Below, piece after piece: positions 13,656 through 15,049 of a DNA stretch of 15,049 nucleotides. The notes under the pieces were generated by a model. That model ran no database searches, was not told where the DNA came from, and worked only from the letters and a program-made list of their open reading frames with translations. The stretch lies in the NCBI GenBank assembly GCA_964391735.1, contig CAYMNF010000047.1, positions 1-15,049 of the forward strand. Reading direction: 5' to 3'. This DNA comes from CAG-1031 sp964391735. GTDB lineage: Bacteria; Bacteroidota; Bacteroidia; Bacteroidales; Muribaculaceae. Position 1 is the first letter of the stretch. Each line of letters starts with the position of its first letter. A program made the translations under genes and the position numbers.

Positions 13656-14036
13656 TTATATGCCCGACTTGGGCACGGTTATGCGCTTGTAGATGCGTCT
13701 GAAGTTATTATCGGTGAGAGCAAGCTCCTCGGCATTGGCCTCATACTCGGTGCCCCAGATTGAAGGGAGCAGGTCGGCGATATACCGGTGTTCGCGATCC
13801 TTATCGATGGCCGCTTCCACCAGTCTGTCGATATGCGGACGAAAGCGCTCCAAACCTATGGCCGCAAGATAGCGTGCCGCGCTCACCGAGAACTGCCCCG
13901 TGCCGTCGGCACGAATCATGCTGTCCACCACAACGGGCATGTCATCATCGATGGTGTCGATGTGGTTTGCCAGATACTCGTAGGTGGTGAGGCCGTTGAT
14001 GTCCTTAGCCAGTTCCTTGAGGGCTTCGTTGGTCAT
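13656..14036 (-). CDS. Small protein of unknown function in the oxidoreductase operon
   Basis: A 126-aa soluble protein without signal peptide or membrane segment. It is rich in acidic residues and helical (MTNEALKELAKDINGLTTYE, then DDDMPVVVDSMIRADG). The segments FSVSAARYLAAIGLERFRPH and DRLVEAAIDKDREHRYIADL resemble paired helices of a HEAT-like or alpha-solenoid unit, but I cannot assign a family. It has no cysteine, so it binds no Fe-S cluster. It starts 33 bp after the gamma-subunit gene and is followed by the operon terminator, so it is the last gene of that operon. Confidence 0.8.
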   Translation of the reverse strand: MTNEALKELAKDINGLTTYEYLANHIDTIDDDMPVVVDSMIRADGTGQFSVSAARYLAAIGLERFRPHIDRLVEAAIDKDREHRYIADLLPSIWGTEYEANAEELALTDNNFRRIYKRITVPKSGI

Positions 14037-14069
14037 CGCTGTCTTTGTCTGCGCCGGGTTAATAACTTG

Positions 14070-14609
14070 TTACTTCTTGATAAGCTCCTCGCCTTTCTGC
14101 AAAGCCTGGCGGTTGAGCGGCAACAGGTGGTGGTGACGCTGGGGCAGTGTCTTCTCCAAACCTTTCATGACGGCATCAATGGGCACGATGGGACGCAAGG
14201 CCAACAGGGCACCAAGAACTATCATGTTGAAGGTCTTTGAGTTACCCATCTCAATGGTGGCATCCATTGCATTGATGGGGTAGGCATTGATGTCCTTGCG
14301 CTCGGGCAGGCGGTGTATGCCGTAGGGGTCATAGATAAGTGTGCCACCGGGTTTTACCTTCGGCTCAAACTTGTCAAGACTCTGTTGGTTGAGCACCACG
14401 GCGGTGTCAAACTCGTCCAACACCGGTGAGGAGATGGGCTTGTCTGAGAGGATGACGGTGACGTTGGCCGTTCCACCGCGCTGTTCGGGTCCGTATGAAG
14501 GCATCCACGATACTTCCAGGCCGTCCATAAGGCCTGCGTAGGCAAGGATTTTACCCATTGAGAGCACTCCTTGTCCGCCGAAACCGGCTATGATTATTTC
14601 TTCAGTCAT
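14070..14609 (-). CDS. korC: 2-oxoacid:ferredoxin oxidoreductase, gamma subunit
   Basis: A 179-aa protein of usual length for the separate gamma subunit of Kor/Vor-type enzymes, which oxidatively decarboxylate 2-oxoacids with CoA and reduce ferredoxin in anaerobes. Diagnostic segments are IIIAGFGGQGVLSMGKILAY (5-24), SWMPSYGPEQRGGTANV (34-50), ILSDKPISSPVLDE and the C-terminal NMIVLGALLALRPIVP. The start is 12 bp after the beta-subunit stop. Whether the substrate is 2-oxoglutarate (Kor) or branched-chain 2-oxoacids (Vor) cannot be settled from this subunit, so the symbol is provisional. Confidence 0.9.
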   Translation of the reverse strand: MTEEIIIAGFGGQGVLSMGKILAYAGLMDGLEVSWMPSYGPEQRGGTANVTVILSDKPISSPVLDEFDTAVVLNQQSLDKFEPKVKPGGTLIYDPYGIHRLPERKDINAYPINAMDATIEMGNSKTFNMIVLGALLALRPIVPIDAVMKGLEKTLPQRHHHLLPLNRQALQKGEELIKK

Positions 14610-14621
14610 GGTATTGTGCGG

Positions 14622-15049
14622 TTAAACGGTTTTTTCGGTTTTGAGGTCACCAAGGGGATACTTGGCAAACATGTTCTCTTCCATCCACTCGTTGGCCTTG
14701 GCGGGAGACATCTTCCAGCCTGAGTTACAGGTTGAAACAATCTCAACCAATGAGCAGCCCTTGCCGTCCAGTGAGTTCTGGAATGCCTGGCGAATGGCTT
14801 TTTTGGCCTTGCGAACGGCGGCAGGGGTGTGTACGGCCTGGCGGGTGATGTAGCATGTGCCGTCAAGTCCCACCATCAGGTCAGAAATCTTCAGCGGATA
14901 ACCGTTGAGGTCCGGACGGCGGCCATAGGGGCAGGTGGCGGTCTTCATACCCTCGAGGGTGGTGGGGGCCATTTGGCCACCGGTCATACCGTATATACCG
15001 TTGTTGATGAAGATGATAGCGATGTTTTCACCGCGGTTGGCGGCGTGGA
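14622..15049 (-). CDS. korB: 2-oxoacid:ferredoxin oxidoreductase, beta subunit, N-terminus beyond window
   Basis: The frame is open from the right edge to the stop at 14622, giving the last 141 residues. An internal ATG at 14987 is not the start: coding continues upstream as HAANRGENIAIIFINNGIYG before MTGGQMAPTT. NNGIYGMTGGQ is the thiamine diphosphate/Mg-binding signature of the beta subunit. Further conserved segments are ATCPYGR, DGTCYITRQAVHTP, STCNSGWKMSP and the C-terminal MEENMFAKYPLGDLK. It is followed directly by the gamma subunit; the alpha subunit and a ferredoxin-like gene would be expected beyond the right edge. Kor is favoured over Vor, but not proven. Confidence 0.9.
   Translation of the reverse strand, partial: HAANRGENIAIIFINNGIYGMTGGQMAPTTLEGMKTATCPYGRRPDLNGYPLKISDLMVGLDGTCYITRQAVHTPAAVRKAKKAIRQAFQNSLDGKGCSLVEIVSTCNSGWKMSPAKANEWMEENMFAKYPLGDLKTEKTV

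Noticed and set aside
14622..14987. A complete 121-aa gene starting at 14987
   Set aside because: Coding similarity continues upstream of that ATG through the NNGIYG motif to the window edge, so this is an internal methionine of a partial gene.

Overview
The window looks like chromosomal DNA of a Bacteroidales gut bacterium, most likely Muribaculaceae or a close relative. The grounds are: sigma-ABfr type -7 boxes (TAnnTTTG) in front of most transcription units, no strong Shine-Dalgarno sites, lipoproteins and secreted proteins with short C-terminal sorting-like tails, a DUF4369-like/thioredoxin-like lipoprotein, an Omp28-like protein and a ferredoxin-dependent 2-oxoacid oxidoreductase operon. 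The genus assignment is inference.

Left block (1-3636), apparently AT-richer and accessory. A truncated small lipoprotein gene runs off the left edge. Divergent from it is a transmembrane Hanks-type Ser/Thr kinase (386-1963), followed by a gene for a probable DNA-binding regulator (2041-2622). Each of these two genes has its own promoter, and each promoter is preceded by a four-unit array of 10-bp direct repeats (core TGAGTCA) in exact helical phase. This kinase/regulator/array module is the best candidate for an undescribed system here. Convergent with it is a REP-type HUH transposase-like gene carrying an extra C-terminal domain that resembles DprA/SLOG folds. A REPIN-like pair of inverted hairpins lies between it and comM.

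Central block (3637-11723), all on the minus strand and higher in GC. It holds a thioredoxin-like lipoprotein lacking the CXXC motif and comM (5211-6212 then 3637-5184, one probable operon); a second small lipoprotein that is a paralogue of the left-edge one; a two-gene operon of secreted proteins (595-aa orphan plus Omp28-like CXXC protein) ending in a clear terminator; and a membrane-bound TPR/AraC-type regulator with its own terminator.

Right block (11724-15049). deoC (deoxyribose-phosphate aldolase) is divergent from the AraC-type gene and coupled to a GYF_2-CD225 membrane protein. A 263-bp intergenic stretch holds several hairpins, including a perfect 16-bp stem set in a duplicated flanking module. 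The minus-strand operon entering from the right edge encodes the beta (partial) and gamma subunits of a 2-oxoacid:ferredoxin oxidoreductase and a small conserved-looking protein of unknown function, and ends in a strong terminator. No tRNA, rRNA or CRISPR array was recognised, and no gene-free stretch exceeds 300 bases.
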